Counted from the stretch's first letter, positions 25,802 through 35,643 are shown. The stretch is DNA of 64,000 nt from Lachnospiraceae bacterium (GCA_017470735.1 JAFUYB010000052.1:20919-84918), one strand, 5' to 3'. Made by a program: numbers and translations. The notes: generated from the letters alone by a model not told the origin.

Positions 25802-27238
25802 ATGATTGATTTTAAGGAAAATGTGAATTCAAATCAGAAAACCACCGAAGAAACCAGGCAGCAGATGTCGTTTCTTGGGCAGGCCAAAGAGCTGGTAAAA
25901 GAGCGGTCTGAGCGGAGAGGATATCCGCTGACTTTTCATGTGACGACTTTTGGCTGTCAGATGAATGCCCGCGATTCCGAGAAGCTGACGGGCATGCTTT
26001 TGGCGGCGGGATATGTCGAAAAAGAGACGGAAGACGCGGATTTTGTCATTTACAATACCTGTACGGTGCGGGAAAACGCCAACAATAAGGTTTATGGGCG
26101 TTTGGGCTATCTTCACGGCTATAAGAAACAAAATCCACAGATGAAGATTGCCCTCTGCGGCTGCATGATGCAGGAAGATGTCGTTGTATCAAAGATAAAA
26201 CAGAGTTATCCGTTTGTGGATCTGATTTTTGGGACGCACAATATTTACAAATTCCCCGAACTGTTGGTCTCAGTATTGGAATCGGAATCACAAATTGTTG
26301 ATATATGGAAGGAGCATGGGGACATCGTTGAGGATCTGCCCAGCGTCCGAAAGTATCCATTCAAGTCGGGTGTCAACATTATGTATGGCTGCAACAATTT
26401 TTGCACCTACTGTATCGTCCCGTATGTGCGTGGACGGGAGAGGAGCAGACAGCCCAGAGATATTTTACGGGAGTGTGAACGCCTGGTCAAAGACGGTGTC
26501 GTCGAGATCATGCTTTTGGGTCAGAATGTCAATTCATATGGAAAGACGCTTCAACAAGAAATCTCTTTTGCGGACTTGTTGAAGGAAGTTGCGACTATCC
26601 CTGATTTACAGAGGATCCGTTTTATGACATCCCATCCAAAAGACCTGTCGGATGAGCTGATTGAAGTGATGGCTTCCTATAAAAATATCTGTCCGCATCT
26701 GCATCTTCCGCTGCAATCCGGAAGCGATACGATGCTTGCCGCTATGAACCGGCATTACACCAAGGCGCATTACCTGTCTTTGGTAGACCGCTTGAGAGCC
26801 GCGATTCCGGACATTACGCTCACAACAGACATCATTGTCGGATTTCCGGGCGAAACGGAGGATGATTTTGCTGAGACGATGGATGTCGTGGAACGCGTGC
26901 GGTATGACAGCGCGTTTACCTTTATCTATTCCAAAAGAACTGGAACTCCTGCCTCTGCAATGGATGGACAAGTGGCAAAAAATATTGTGAAGGGACGGTT
27001 CAACCAACTTCTTGAACGAGTCCAGACAATCGGTGCAGAGCAGAGTGAGCGTTTCGTCGGAAGCAAACAGAAGGTATTGATCGAACATCTTAATGAGCAG
27101 GATCCTTCACTCGTCACGGGACGGATGATGAATAATTCTATCGTCCATCTGGCTGGAACGGAAAAAATGATTGGGCAGGTTATACCCGTAAATATCAAGG
27201 AAAGTAAAGGATTCTATTATCTTGGTGAACCGCTATGA
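25802..27238 (+). CDS. miaB: tRNA-2-methylthio-N6-dimethylallyladenosine synthase
   Basis: A 478-residue radical-SAM methylthiotransferase that adds a methylthio group to i6A37 of tRNAs. The UPF0004 domain starts at FHVTTFGCQMNARDSE with its cluster cysteines (NTCTVRENA, LCGCMMQ). The radical-SAM motif is GCNNFCTYCIVPYVRGRERSR. A TRAM domain closes the protein. About 45 extra residues precede the core, which is usual in Clostridia. Its stop overlaps the next start by 4 bases. RimO, its ribosomal counterpart, is encoded at 46617. Confidence 0.97.
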   Translation: MIDFKENVNSNQKTTEETRQQMSFLGQAKELVKERSERRGYPLTFHVTTFGCQMNARDSEKLTGMLLAAGYVEKETEDADFVIYNTCTVRENANNKVYGRLGYLHGYKKQNPQMKIALCGCMMQEDVVVSKIKQSYPFVDLIFGTHNIYKFPELLVSVLESESQIVDIWKEHGDIVEDLPSVRKYPFKSGVNIMYGCNNFCTYCIVPYVRGRERSRQPRDILRECERLVKDGVVEIMLLGQNVNSYGKTLQQEISFADLLKEVATIPDLQRIRFMTSHPKDLSDELIEVMASYKNICPHLHLPLQSGSDTMLAAMNRHYTKAHYLSLVDRLRAAIPDITLTTDIIVGFPGETEDDFAETMDVVERVRYDSAFTFIYSKRTGTPASAMDGQVAKNIVKGRFNQLLERVQTIGAEQSERFVGSKQKVLIEHLNEQDPSLVTGRMMNNSIVHLAGTEKMIGQVIPVNIKESKGFYYLGEPL

Positions 27239-27624
27239 ACGGGATGTCCAAATATGTGCGAAAAAATGACATTATCTTGTTGTCGTGCATTGCCGTTCTG
27301 ATTTTTGTCAGCTTTGGTTTAAGAATCCACTCGATGATGAATAACGGGTCAACTATAGAAATAACTGTTGACGGGAAGGTGTATGGGCGGTATGCTTTAG
27401 AACAGGATCAGCGCATTCCTGTCGAAATCGATGACGAAACGAAAAATATTGTTGTCATAGCGGATGGAGAGGCGTATATGGCGGAGGCATCCTGCCCTGA
27501 CAAGCTCTGCATACATCAGGGAAGGATCGAAAGCCGCTCGCAATCCATTGTGTGCCTGCCCAATCGCGTGATCGTGACAGTTGTAGACGGCGAGGAACCG
27601 GAAATTGATTCGATGACGGATTAG
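27235..27624 (+). CDS. NusG domain II-containing membrane-anchored protein
   Basis: A 129-residue protein with one N-terminal membrane helix (about 12-29: DIILLSCIAVLIFVSF). An extracytoplasmic NusG-II fold (DUF1312) follows, with CPDKLCIHQGRI and QSIVCLPNRVIVTV, two of the typical family motifs. These proteins are not transcription factors. In Firmicutes they commonly lie next to a Gx transporter, as here, and often near ApbE or flavin-based electron-transfer genes. The exact role is unknown. Confidence 0.87.
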   Translation: MNGMSKYVRKNDIILLSCIAVLIFVSFGLRIHSMMNNGSTIEITVDGKVYGRYALEQDQRIPVEIDDETKNIVVIADGEAYMAEASCPDKLCIHQGRIESRSQSIVCLPNRVIVTVVDGEEPEIDSMTD

Positions 27625-27651
27625 ATGAATGGATTTGACTGAACTTATACG

Positions 27652-28170
27652 ATGAATGAGTGGCACGGTAAAAAACTCATAAAACAGCTTCCACTATGGG
27701 GCATATTGGTCTCTTTGGCATTGATACTGAGCTTTATTGAAAGCCTGATCCCTTTTTATTTTGGAATTCCGGGGATGAAGCTTGGCCTATGCAACGCCAT
27801 TGTCGTGATTTTGCTGTATCTTTCATCGGCGCGGGAAGCGTTGCTGATCAATCTTTGTCGTATTGTGCTGGCTGGATTTTTGTTTGGCAATGCGTTTGGC
27901 ATACTCTATAGCTTTGGCGGGGCACTGTTGTCCTTTTTATGTATGTGGACCGTTTACCGCACAGGGCTGTTTACCATCACAACGGTCAGTATCATAGGAG
28001 GGCTGACACACAATATCGGGCAGTTGTGTGTGGCCTCTGCGGTGCTCGAAAATGTCAATATTTTCTGGTATGCACCTGCATTGATGCTCGCCGGAGCCGT
28101 GACCGGAGCGGTGATCGGAGTTTTGGCTACGGAATTGATACCCCGATTGAGGTTTTTGTTTATATCATAA
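27652..28170 (+). CDS. Gx transporter family protein (HepI-like)
   Basis: A 172-residue integral membrane protein with about five helices. PFYFGIPGMKLGLCNAIVVILL is the signature of PF07456, annotated either as heptaprenyl diphosphate synthase component I or as a Gx/ECF-type transporter subunit. No polyprenyl synthase gene is adjacent, so the transporter view fits better. It follows the NusG-II gene by 27 bp and probably shares its message. The substrate is unknown. Confidence 0.85.
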   Translation: MNEWHGKKLIKQLPLWGILVSLALILSFIESLIPFYFGIPGMKLGLCNAIVVILLYLSSAREALLINLCRIVLAGFLFGNAFGILYSFGGALLSFLCMWTVYRTGLFTITTVSIIGGLTHNIGQLCVASAVLENVNIFWYAPALMLAGAVTGAVIGVLATELIPRLRFLFIS

Positions 28171-28194
28171 TATAGTAGATAAGGAGAACAACTT

Positions 28195-28788
28195 ATGTAC
28201 GCCTACATCGAAGGAACGATCGACGAAATCACGGAAACACAGCTCATTCTCGATCACGACGGGATCGGCTACGAGCTGTTGATGCCGCAGTCCGATCTGT
28301 CACGATTAACCGGGCATCGGGAGCGGATGCGGATCTATACCTATTATCAGGTGTCGGAAAACGGCGTCGCCCTCTATGGCTTTTTGACCAAAGAGTCCAA
28401 AGAGCTGTTTTTGCTGCTGGTCACAGTCAACGGTGTCGGACCCAAAGCGGCTATTGCGATACTTGGAACGCTTTCTGCCGAAGACCTGCGGTTTGCGATC
28501 ATCGGGGAGGATGTGAAAGCAATTTCTGCGGCACCGGGCGTCGGGCCGAAGACGGCAAAGAGGATCATTTTGGATTTAAAGGATAAAATCGACTTTGTTG
28601 AAGCGGTGGAATCCCATCTGGACAGCGGCGCGCAGGCTGATGCATCCGCGAAAAACGACGCCATGGCGGCACTTGTCGCCCTCGGATATTCGTCATCGGA
28701 TGCGGTGCGCGTCTTTGCGGATATGGAAATCGCAGAAGACATGCAGGCAGACGAGCTGATTCGGGCTGCATTGAGAAAGTTAAGTTAA
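28195..28788 (+). CDS. ruvA: Holliday junction branch migration protein RuvA
   Basis: A 197-residue DNA-binding subunit that recognises four-way junctions and loads RuvB. The N-terminal OB fold (YIEGTIDEITETQLILD), the helix-hairpin-helix pair (VNGVGPKAAIAIL; APGVGPKTAKRIILDLKDKI) and a C-terminal domain III (AMAALVALGYSSSDAVRV) contacting RuvB are all present. AAGGAGAAC precedes the ATG. ruvB follows after 12 bp. Confidence 0.97.
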   Translation: MYAYIEGTIDEITETQLILDHDGIGYELLMPQSDLSRLTGHRERMRIYTYYQVSENGVALYGFLTKESKELFLLLVTVNGVGPKAAIAILGTLSAEDLRFAIIGEDVKAISAAPGVGPKTAKRIILDLKDKIDFVEAVESHLDSGAQADASAKNDAMAALVALGYSSSDAVRVFADMEIAEDMQADELIRAALRKLS

Positions 28789-28800
28789 AACGGAGTTATT

Positions 28801-29829
28801 ATGGACAGACGCGTCATTACCACGGAAATTTTAAAAGAAGACAAAACGACTGATTTCACCCTGCGTCCGCAGACATTGCAGGAGTATATCGGTCAGCAGA
28901 AGGCAAAAGAAACGCTGGCAATCTATATCGAAGCGGCAAAAGAGCGTGGAGAGCCGCTCGACCATGTGCTGTTTTACGGGCCGCCCGGGTTGGGAAAGAC
29001 GACGCTGGCAGGGATCATTGCGAATGAGATGGATGTCCACATCAAAATTACATCCGGACCCGCCATCGCCAAGCCCGGGGAAATGGCGGCGCTGCTGTCG
29101 GGATTGGCAGAGGGCGATATCCTGTTTGTCGATGAGATCCACAGGCTCAACCGTCAGGTCGAGGAAGTGCTGTATCCGGCGATGGAGGATTACTGCATCG
29201 ATATCATGATCGGAAAAGGACAGCAGGCGCGCTCGATCCGGCTCGATCTGCCGAAATTCACACTGGTCGGGGCAACGACAAGGGCGGGGCTTTTATCGGC
29301 ACCGCTTCGCGACCGTTTTGGCGTACTGCACCATTTGGAGTTTTATTCACCCAAAGAGCTGGCCGTGATCATCAAACAGTCCGCAAAAAAGCTTGAGGTG
29401 GATATTGACGAAGCGGGAGCTTATGAAATGGCGCGCCGTTCAAGAGGGACGCCGCGCCTTGCCAACCGCCTGCTGAAGCGTGTCCGGGATTTCGCGCAGG
29501 TACGCTACGACGGCGTGATTACCGAAACCGTGGCGAAAGAGGGGCTTGACCTTCTGGATGTGGATTCCGAAGGGCTCGACCAGAACGACCGCAATATGCT
29601 GCTGACGATCATCGAAAAATTTGACGGCGGTCCGGTCGGACTCGACACATTGGCGGCGGCGCTTGGCGAAGACGCGGGCACGATCGAGGATGTTTACGAA
29701 CCGTATCTGGTGAAAAACGGTTTTATCAACCGCACGCCAAAGGGACGGGTCGCCACCAAAGCGGCATATTCCCACTTCAAAAAGGATTTTTCAGAACAGA
29801 TGATGCTGTTTTCGGAGGATGATGCGTAA
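28801..29829 (+). CDS. ruvB: Holliday junction branch migration ATPase RuvB
   Basis: A 342-residue hexameric AAA+ motor. [17 protein letters not shown] is Walker A (about 59-75), [11 protein letters not shown] is Walker [20 protein letters not shown] holds sensor 1 and the arginine finger, and the C-terminal winged helix ends in [12 protein letters not shown]. Together with RuvA it drives branch migration. No ruvC lies here; recU at 51928 can supply resolution. Confidence 0.98.
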   Translation: MDRRVITTEILKEDKTTDFTLRPQTLQEYIGQQKAKETLAIYIEAAKERGEPLDHVLFYGPPGLGKTTLAGIIANEMDVHIKITSGPAIAKPGEMAALLSGLAEGDILFVDEIHRLNRQVEEVLYPAMEDYCIDIMIGKGQQARSIRLDLPKFTLVGATTRAGLLSAPLRDRFGVLHHLEFYSPKELAVIIKQSAKKLEVDIDEAGAYEMARRSRGTPRLANRLLKRVRDFAQVRYDGVITETVAKEGLDLLDVDSEGLDQNDRNMLLTIIEKFDGGPVGLDTLAAALGEDAGTIEDVYEPYLVKNGFINRTPKGRVATKAAYSHFKKDFSEQMMLFSEDDA

Positions 29830-29910
29830 CGCGTTTTGTTGCAGCCGATGAAAATATCTGTTTTCGGGTATGTTTAACAATGCATTTTTTATAAAAATTT
29901 CAGAAAGTTG

Positions 29911-29939
29911 TTGTTTTTCTTGCTGTATTCCGATAAAAT
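29911..29939 (+). promoter_or_regulatory. Promoter for zapA
   Basis: TTGTTT (29911-29916) and TAAAAT (29934-29939) are 17 bp apart, about 58 bp before the zapA start. The 29830-29910 part of the gap shows no clear terminator for ruvB. Confidence 0.5.
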
Positions 29940-29996
29940 GAGTCTTGTGTGTATTTGGGCGCTGCCCGAATGGTTTGGTGTGTGAGGAGGAGTTGC

Positions 29997-30446
29997 ATGT
30001 CGGCAAAGAAGAGCGCAGAAGTCCTGATTGGGGGAAGGGTTTATACGCTTTCCGGTTATGAGGAGGAGGAGTATCTGCAGAAAGTCGCTGCCTATATCAA
30101 CAACAAGCTGGCTGAATTCAATGAGATGGAAGGTGCCGCCCACTTGTCTGCCGATATGCGCGCGACACTGATTGAACTGAATATTGCCGACGACTTTTTC
30201 AAGGCAAAGGACACGATTGAGAAGCAGGAAGCGGATATCGAACGCAAAGACAAGGAAATCTACGATCTAAAGCACGATCTGATTTCCAATCAGGTCAAGT
30301 TTGAAGCATTGGAAGAGACGATTTCTTCGCTGGAGAGCGAGAAGAAAGAGCTGCTCAGAGCCAAATCCAAGCTGGAAGCTTCGCTGGAGGATGCGTTGCT
30401 CGGATCGTTGGATTTGGATGACGGCGCGAAACGGAAGACCGTATAA
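29997..30446 (+). CDS. zapA: Cell division protein ZapA
   Basis: A 149-residue cytoplasmic protein that crosslinks FtsZ filaments. The N-terminal ZapA fold (EVLIGGRVYTLSGYEEEEYLQK) is followed by a long coiled coil (about 75-135) rich in Glu and Lys. It is longer than the classical 85-110 residue ZapA, as is common in Clostridia. ATG 29997 has GAGGAGGAG 6 bp upstream; the frame is open further upstream but without a ribosome site. Confidence 0.88.
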   Translation: MSAKKSAEVLIGGRVYTLSGYEEEEYLQKVAAYINNKLAEFNEMEGAAHLSADMRATLIELNIADDFFKAKDTIEKQEADIERKDKEIYDLKHDLISNQVKFEALEETISSLESEKKELLRAKSKLEASLEDALLGSLDLDDGAKRKTV

Positions 30447-30490
30447 TGCTGTTTATGACCGCGGATTGCTGCGGGATATGAAAATGACTG

Positions 30491-30516
30491 GAGTTCCGCA
30501 ATGGCGGAGCTCTTTT
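30491..30516 (+). terminator. Intrinsic terminator between zapA and the U32 gene
   Basis: GAGTTCCGC (30491-30499) pairs with GCGGAGCTC (30504-30512), one G-U pair, around AATG, and TTTT follows. It ends only about 15 nt before the next start codon, so it should block most read-through into the U32 gene or act as an attenuator. Confidence 0.8.
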
Positions 30517-30530
30517 CACATTAGTGGAGA

Positions 30531-32753
30531 ATGATGGAATACGATACGATCGAAGTGCTCGCCCCCGCGGGGAGCCCTGAAATTGCCCGTGCCGTGCTAA
30601 AAGCGGGAGCGGATGCTGTTTATTTTGCGGGAAATGCTTATGGAGCTAGAGCCTATGCTCCCAATTTCACAAGGCAGGAAGCCTCTGATATGCTTGATCT
30701 TTTGCATTTGCACCGAAAAAAGGCGTATCTGACGGTCAACACGCTGCTCAAAAATACGGAAATCGAGCGGCAGTTGTATGATGACCTGCGGTTCTACTAC
30801 GAGGCAGGAGTCGATGCCGTGCTGGTGCAGGATTTCGGCGTGCTCATGCTGCTGCGGGAGTATTTTCCCGACTGGCCTGTCCATGCCAGCACGCAGATGA
30901 ACATCGTTTCGCATTACGGGGCAAATTTTTTAACCGAATACGGCGTCAAACGGATTGTAGCGGCGCGGGAACTGTCGTTAGGTGAAATCCGGATGCTCTG
31001 CGCAAATTCCGGTGCAGAGATCGAAGTGTTCGTACATGGCGCCCTGTGTGTCTGTTATTCAGGGCAATGCCTGATGTCGAGCTTTCTCGGCGGACGCAGC
31101 GGCAACCGCGGCAGATGCGCCCAGCCCTGCCGCCTGCCCTACAGAGTCCTGGACGGACGGGGCAGGAAAATCAAGACGCCCGGAGACTATATGTTAAGCC
31201 CCAAGGATCTTTGCGGTATTGCGGATCTGCCCGCATTGATCGAGGCGGGAGTCTGTTCTTTAAAAATTGAGGGGCGGATGAAGCAGGCGGCATATGCGTC
31301 AACGGTGACTTCCCTCTACCGTAAGTATGTCGATCTGTACCTGGAAAAAGGACGGAAAGGCTACGCCGTTTCGGAGGAGGACAGCACACGGCTTTTGGCA
31401 AGCGGCAGCCGCAACGGATTTACGAATGCCTACTTTTTTGTCCATAATACGCCCAAAATGATGAGTTTCGCGGACTCTTCACATGAAAAAAAGCAGGCGG
31501 ATTTAAAAGAACATAATGAGTCTGTCCAAAGCCAAAAAGCAAAAGAGCTTCTGCCTGATGAAAAGTTGCCGATCGGAGGACATCTGACGGCAAAAATCGG
31601 TGAACCTTTGGCACTCGTGGTGCGCAGCGGACTGACTGCTGTGACGGTATTCGGAAATACATGCGAACAGGCCAGGAAGCAGCCGGTATCGGAAAGCGAT
31701 CTTTACAGCAAGCTGAACAAGACCGGGGACAGTCCGTTTGCTTTCCGGGAAATGTCCATAGAGATGGATGAAAATATTTTTGTCCCATTAAAAGAAATCA
31801 ACCGGTTAAGGAGGGAAGCGCTGGAAGGGCTTTACCATAAATTGGTGTCTGCGTATCACAGAAAGCTTCCGCTTGTCCCTTTTTTACAGATGGATTCACC
31901 GAATCCTGATATAGAAGCAGAACCTGCAATTTTTGTGCGTGTTTTAAATGAAGAGCAGTTTTGGGTCGCGCAGAAACAGCCATTTGTAGATGCCATTATC
32001 CTTCCGATCCGGCTTTACCAGGCTGTAATAGAAGCCGGAGAAGACCGTGAAGAATTTGCCGGTGAACATTCTAAAACCGTGAAAAAAAGGCAAAAACGCT
32101 ATATTGTTGAACTTCCTGTCGTGCTTCGGCACGGGACGGCTGAAGCATATGCGCAGTTTGTCAAAGAGCACGGCAGGGCCGAATACGAAGTGTCCGGCTA
32201 TGACGCGCTTGGGTTTGCAAAGGAAATGGGCATTCCGATGGCGCAGATCCACGCAGGCTACCGGCTGTATATGATGTCCGGCCGCGCGCGGGATGGATTC
32301 CGCAGGACCGGCATAGAGCATGGAAGCGTCCCGTTAGAGCTGTCCGAAAAAGAGCTGTCACACCGCGACAACAGCACTGACCGGATGCTGGTCTATGGCC
32401 GTGTTCCGCTGATGTATACCGCGAACTGCGTGGCAAAAAATACCGGGAAATGCACGAAGACAGCTTCACTTTATTATTTGCAGGACCGCAAAGGGAAGAA
32501 TTTTCCCGTCATTTGTGACTGCACGACCTGCACCAACATGATTTACAACGCCGTCCCGACCGATCTGACAGACAAATACCGCGAGATCGCTGCGCTGCGG
32601 CCCGAAGCGGTAGAAATTGCATTTTCAACAGAAACCGGAACGGAAGCAGAAGCCGTGCTGAAACGAGTACAAAAAGCCATTGCAGGCAAAAACAAAATCG
32701 ATCCGCCCGGTTATGAATTCACACGAGGACATTTTACGAAATCCATAAAGTAA
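30531..32753 (+). CDS. U32-family peptidase/hydroxylase-like protein with DUF3656
   Basis: A 740-residue cytoplasmic protein. APAGSPEIARAVLKAGADAV starts the TIM-barrel U32 domain. The conserved signature is EVFVHGALCVCYSGQCLMSS followed by GGRSGNRGRCAQPCRLPY (about residues 165-205), with its cluster-type cysteines. DUF3656 follows at about 350-480, and the C-terminus has CDCTTCTNMIYNAVPTDL. Characterised relatives with these cysteines hydroxylate rRNA or tRNA (RlhA, TrhP) rather than acting as proteases, so RNA modification is plausible. A terminator lies directly upstream. The start may be either of two adjacent ATGs. Confidence 0.87.
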   Translation: MMEYDTIEVLAPAGSPEIARAVLKAGADAVYFAGNAYGARAYAPNFTRQEASDMLDLLHLHRKKAYLTVNTLLKNTEIERQLYDDLRFYYEAGVDAVLVQDFGVLMLLREYFPDWPVHASTQMNIVSHYGANFLTEYGVKRIVAARELSLGEIRMLCANSGAEIEVFVHGALCVCYSGQCLMSSFLGGRSGNRGRCAQPCRLPYRVLDGRGRKIKTPGDYMLSPKDLCGIADLPALIEAGVCSLKIEGRMKQAAYASTVTSLYRKYVDLYLEKGRKGYAVSEEDSTRLLASGSRNGFTNAYFFVHNTPKMMSFADSSHEKKQADLKEHNESVQSQKAKELLPDEKLPIGGHLTAKIGEPLALVVRSGLTAVTVFGNTCEQARKQPVSESDLYSKLNKTGDSPFAFREMSIEMDENIFVPLKEINRLRREALEGLYHKLVSAYHRKLPLVPFLQMDSPNPDIEAEPAIFVRVLNEEQFWVAQKQPFVDAIILPIRLYQAVIEAGEDREEFAGEHSKTVKKRQKRYIVELPVVLRHGTAEAYAQFVKEHGRAEYEVSGYDALGFAKEMGIPMAQIHAGYRLYMMSGRARDGFRRTGIEHGSVPLELSEKELSHRDNSTDRMLVYGRVPLMYTANCVAKNTGKCTKTASLYYLQDRKGKNFPVICDCTTCTNMIYNAVPTDLTDKYREIAALRPEAVEIAFSTETGTEAEAVLKRVQKAIAGKNKIDPPGYEFTRGHFTKSIK

Positions 32754-32798
32754 GACCGATCACGCTAAGATTCGTACCAAATAGAGGACTCAAACATT

Positions 32799-34112
32799 AT
32801 GCTCCATCTGCTGATTTTTATATCCCGTTTTGCTTTAGTCATCCTGTTAGCCTTTTACACCTATTCCTGCTTTGCGGCCTTAAGGAGCGGAATATCCGAG
32901 GAACAGCAGGATTTTCTGTACTTCCGGCAGACGGCTTGTATGTATATGTTCATACTGATCGCCAATGGCATCCTGTACTTGTCAACCTTTGAGGAACAGG
33001 TGCTTGTGATGCTTGGGATGGAGATGGCGTTTTTCATTGCCGTGAGCCTGATCTACAAACACATTTACCGCAATGCATCGCTGTCGGTCACCAACAATAT
33101 GTGCATGCTGCTGGCCATTTCGTTCATTATTTTGACGAGGCTCGACATCGATAAGGCATACAAGCAGCTTGTCATTGCGGGCATTTCGCTGGCGATCACC
33201 TGCCTGATCCCGTTTTTGGTCAAGAAGCTTAAGTTCTTGAACCGTCTGACCTATGTCTACGCAGCGGTCGGGATCCTGGGATTGGGGCTTGTCGCTGTTG
33301 CAGGAAGCACCTCTTACGGCGCAAAACTGTCTCTTTCGATTGGTGGATTCTCGATTCAACCGTCAGAATTCATCAAGATTCTGTTCGTGTTTTTCGTGGC
33401 GGCAATGCTGTACGATGCCGGCAATGACCGAAGGAAGATTGAAATAGCGACAGCCGTGGCAGGGCTGCATGTGCTGATGCTGATCGCGTCAAGAGACCTC
33501 GGCGGGGCGGGGATCTTCCTGCTGACTTATCTGGTAATGCTGTATGTCTCTACGCAGGAGCCGCGGTTTTTATTGATCGGACTTGCCCTCGGCGCAGTCG
33601 GCATGGTGTGCGCGTATTTTCTGTTCGGACATGTCAGAAACCGTGTGATGGCTTGGAAAAATCCACTTTCCGTCGTGGACGGCGCGGGTTACCAGATCAG
33701 CCATTCCCTGTTTGCCATCGGTACCGGCGGATGGTTCGGCAGCGGTCTGTACCAGGGAATGCCCGAAAAAATACCGGTCGTGGAAAAGGATTTCGTCTTT
33801 TCGGCGATCTCGGAGGAATTGGGCGGCGTGTTCGCGCTCTGTCTGATTTTCATCTGCATCAGTTGCTTCTTGATGTTTTTTAACATCGCAATGCAGATTC
33901 ACGACCGATTTTACAAATTGATCGCATTGGGACTGGGTACGGTCTATGCGACCCAGACATTCCTGACGCTCGGCGGCGTCACCAAATTCATCCCTTCTAC
34001 GGGAGTCACATTGCCATTGGTCAGCTATGGAGGCAGCTCCCTGATGTCCACAATGATTCTGTTTGCGATCATCCAGGGGCTGTATGTCATGCGGGAAGAG
34101 GACGGACAATGA
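32799..34112 (+). CDS. FtsW/RodA/SpoVE-family peptidoglycan glycosyltransferase
   Basis: A 437-residue protein with about ten to twelve membrane helices. The C-terminal part holds the SEDS signatures: FSIQPSEFIKILFVFF, RDLGGAGIFLLTYLVML and GGVTKFIPSTGVTLPLVSYGGSSL. SEDS proteins polymerise lipid II with a partner class B PBP, and the next gene, overlapping by 4 bases, is such a PBP. About 120 extra N-terminal residues with helices precede the core. Whether it serves division, elongation or sporulation cannot be told here. Confidence 0.92.
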   Translation: MLHLLIFISRFALVILLAFYTYSCFAALRSGISEEQQDFLYFRQTACMYMFILIANGILYLSTFEEQVLVMLGMEMAFFIAVSLIYKHIYRNASLSVTNNMCMLLAISFIILTRLDIDKAYKQLVIAGISLAITCLIPFLVKKLKFLNRLTYVYAAVGILGLGLVAVAGSTSYGAKLSLSIGGFSIQPSEFIKILFVFFVAAMLYDAGNDRRKIEIATAVAGLHVLMLIASRDLGGAGIFLLTYLVMLYVSTQEPRFLLIGLALGAVGMVCAYFLFGHVRNRVMAWKNPLSVVDGAGYQISHSLFAIGTGGWFGSGLYQGMPEKIPVVEKDFVFSAISEELGGVFALCLIFICISCFLMFFNIAMQIHDRFYKLIALGLGTVYATQTFLTLGGVTKFIPSTGVTLPLVSYGGSSLMSTMILFAIIQGLYVMREEDGQ

Positions 34113-35539
34113 GAAAACGACGACAAGAAAGCCCCCGGCGCAGGGGATCGATCAACCGCGAATTCGCCATTGTCACCTATGGCTTTCTGCTTCTGTTTCT
34201 GTGCATGGCGGGATATTTTATCTATTTTGTCGGCTATGCGGGGGAGGATTTTATTGACAGCCCCTACAATCCCCGGCTGTCACAGCTTTCGGAGCACATT
34301 ATCCGCGGGGATATCCTGGCCGCGGACGGCACGGTGCTGGCGACCTCAGAGGTTGACGACGCCCAGAATGAGACCCGGGTGTATCCTAAAGGCAATGAAT
34401 ATGCCCACATTGTCGGTTTTTCGTCCAATGGAATGTCCGGGACCGAATTGGATGCGAATTTCCAGTTGCTCCGGTCGCATTCGTTTTTTATCGAAAAAAT
34501 CATCAATGAGCTGCAGGAGCGGAAGAATCAGGGTGATGCGGTGGTGACATCCCTCGATACGGCACTGACTGACGCGCTGTACGTCGGCATGGCAAATTAC
34601 GAGGGGGCGGCAGTCGCGCTTGATCCTGAAACGGGTAAAATCCTTGCGATGGTATCCAAACCGGATTTCGACCCGAATACGATCGCGCAGAATTGGTCCT
34701 ATTATACGGAAACCGGCTCATCGGTACTTCTAAACCGGGCAATACAGGGGCAGTATCCGCCGGGTTCGACCTTTAAAATCTTAACGGCGCTCGAATATTT
34801 GAATGAGGGCGGCGGTATGGAGGATGCCTTTAACTGCAGCGGCTCCTATACCTACGGTGATACCACGATCCACTGTTACCACAATACCGTACACGGCGCG
34901 CAGAATTTTGAAGAGGCGTTTGCCCATTCGTGCAACAGCGTCTTTGCCGAGGTCGGTCTGTCATTGGATAAATCCGGCATGGCCCGGCTTGCCAAGCGGC
35001 TTTTGTTCAACCGGACGCTGCCGACGGAGCTTAAAAATGTAAAGAAAAGCTCGTTCTCATTAAAGGACGCGGACAGCGGACTTGTGATGCGGACGGCGAT
35101 CGGTCAGGGGAATACCCTCGTAACGCCGATCCACATGGCGATGATCGCTTCGGCGATTGCAAATGACGGCGTGCTGATGGAGCCGTCGGTCATCGATCAC
35201 ACGCAAAACGACGGCGGCACGCTGGTTCGCCGGTATCATCCGGTCAGGTACGGGGAATTATTTGATGAAAGCGAAGTGGGGATCCTGCGTGAAATGATGC
35301 GCTATGTCGTCACGAATGGGACCGGCAGCAAGCTTTACACGGACAGCTATACGGCTTATGGGAAGACCGGGACGGCGGAGTTTTCCGACAACAAATCGGA
35401 AGCGCACTCATGGTTCGTCGGATTTGCCGAGCAGGATGAGAAAAAAATTGCCGTCGCCATCGTCTTAGAACGGGCCGGCAGCGGCAGCGAGCACGCCGTT
35501 CCATTGGCGCGCACGATGTTTGATACCTATTTCCGGTAG
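34109..35539 (+). CDS. Class B penicillin-binding protein (transpeptidase)
   Basis: A 476-residue D,D-transpeptidase anchored by one N-terminal helix (about 20-42). The motifs are complete: S220-T-F-K (PPGSTFKILTALE) with the nucleophile, S274-C-N, and K419-T-G (YGKTGTAEFS). The N-terminal pedestal is short, so the layout resembles the PbpA type that pairs with RodA/FtsW proteins. The ATG overlaps the SEDS gene stop. It crosslinks the glycan strands made by that partner. Confidence 0.94.
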   Translation: MRKRRQESPRRRGSINREFAIVTYGFLLLFLCMAGYFIYFVGYAGEDFIDSPYNPRLSQLSEHIIRGDILAADGTVLATSEVDDAQNETRVYPKGNEYAHIVGFSSNGMSGTELDANFQLLRSHSFFIEKIINELQERKNQGDAVVTSLDTALTDALYVGMANYEGAAVALDPETGKILAMVSKPDFDPNTIAQNWSYYTETGSSVLLNRAIQGQYPPGSTFKILTALEYLNEGGGMEDAFNCSGSYTYGDTTIHCYHNTVHGAQNFEEAFAHSCNSVFAEVGLSLDKSGMARLAKRLLFNRTLPTELKNVKKSSFSLKDADSGLVMRTAIGQGNTLVTPIHMAMIASAIANDGVLMEPSVIDHTQNDGGTLVRRYHPVRYGELFDESEVGILREMMRYVVTNGTGSKLYTDSYTAYGKTGTAEFSDNKSEAHSWFVGFAEQDEKKIAVAIVLERAGSGSEHAVPLARTMFDTYFR

Positions 35540-35575
35540 AGATTTATCCCGCAGTGCCGTGAATCAATTTGGACA

Positions 35576-35605
35576 TTGATTCTCCTTGTGCTTTCGTGGT
35601 ATAAT
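35576..35605 (+). promoter_or_regulatory. Promoter for the Nudix gene
   Basis: TTGATT (35576-35581) and a perfect TATAAT (35600-35605) are 18 bp apart, 39 bp before the Nudix start. Confidence 0.65.
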
Positions 35606-35643
35606 CAATTTTAGTATTTTTCACAGCATCAGGAGGCATTGCA

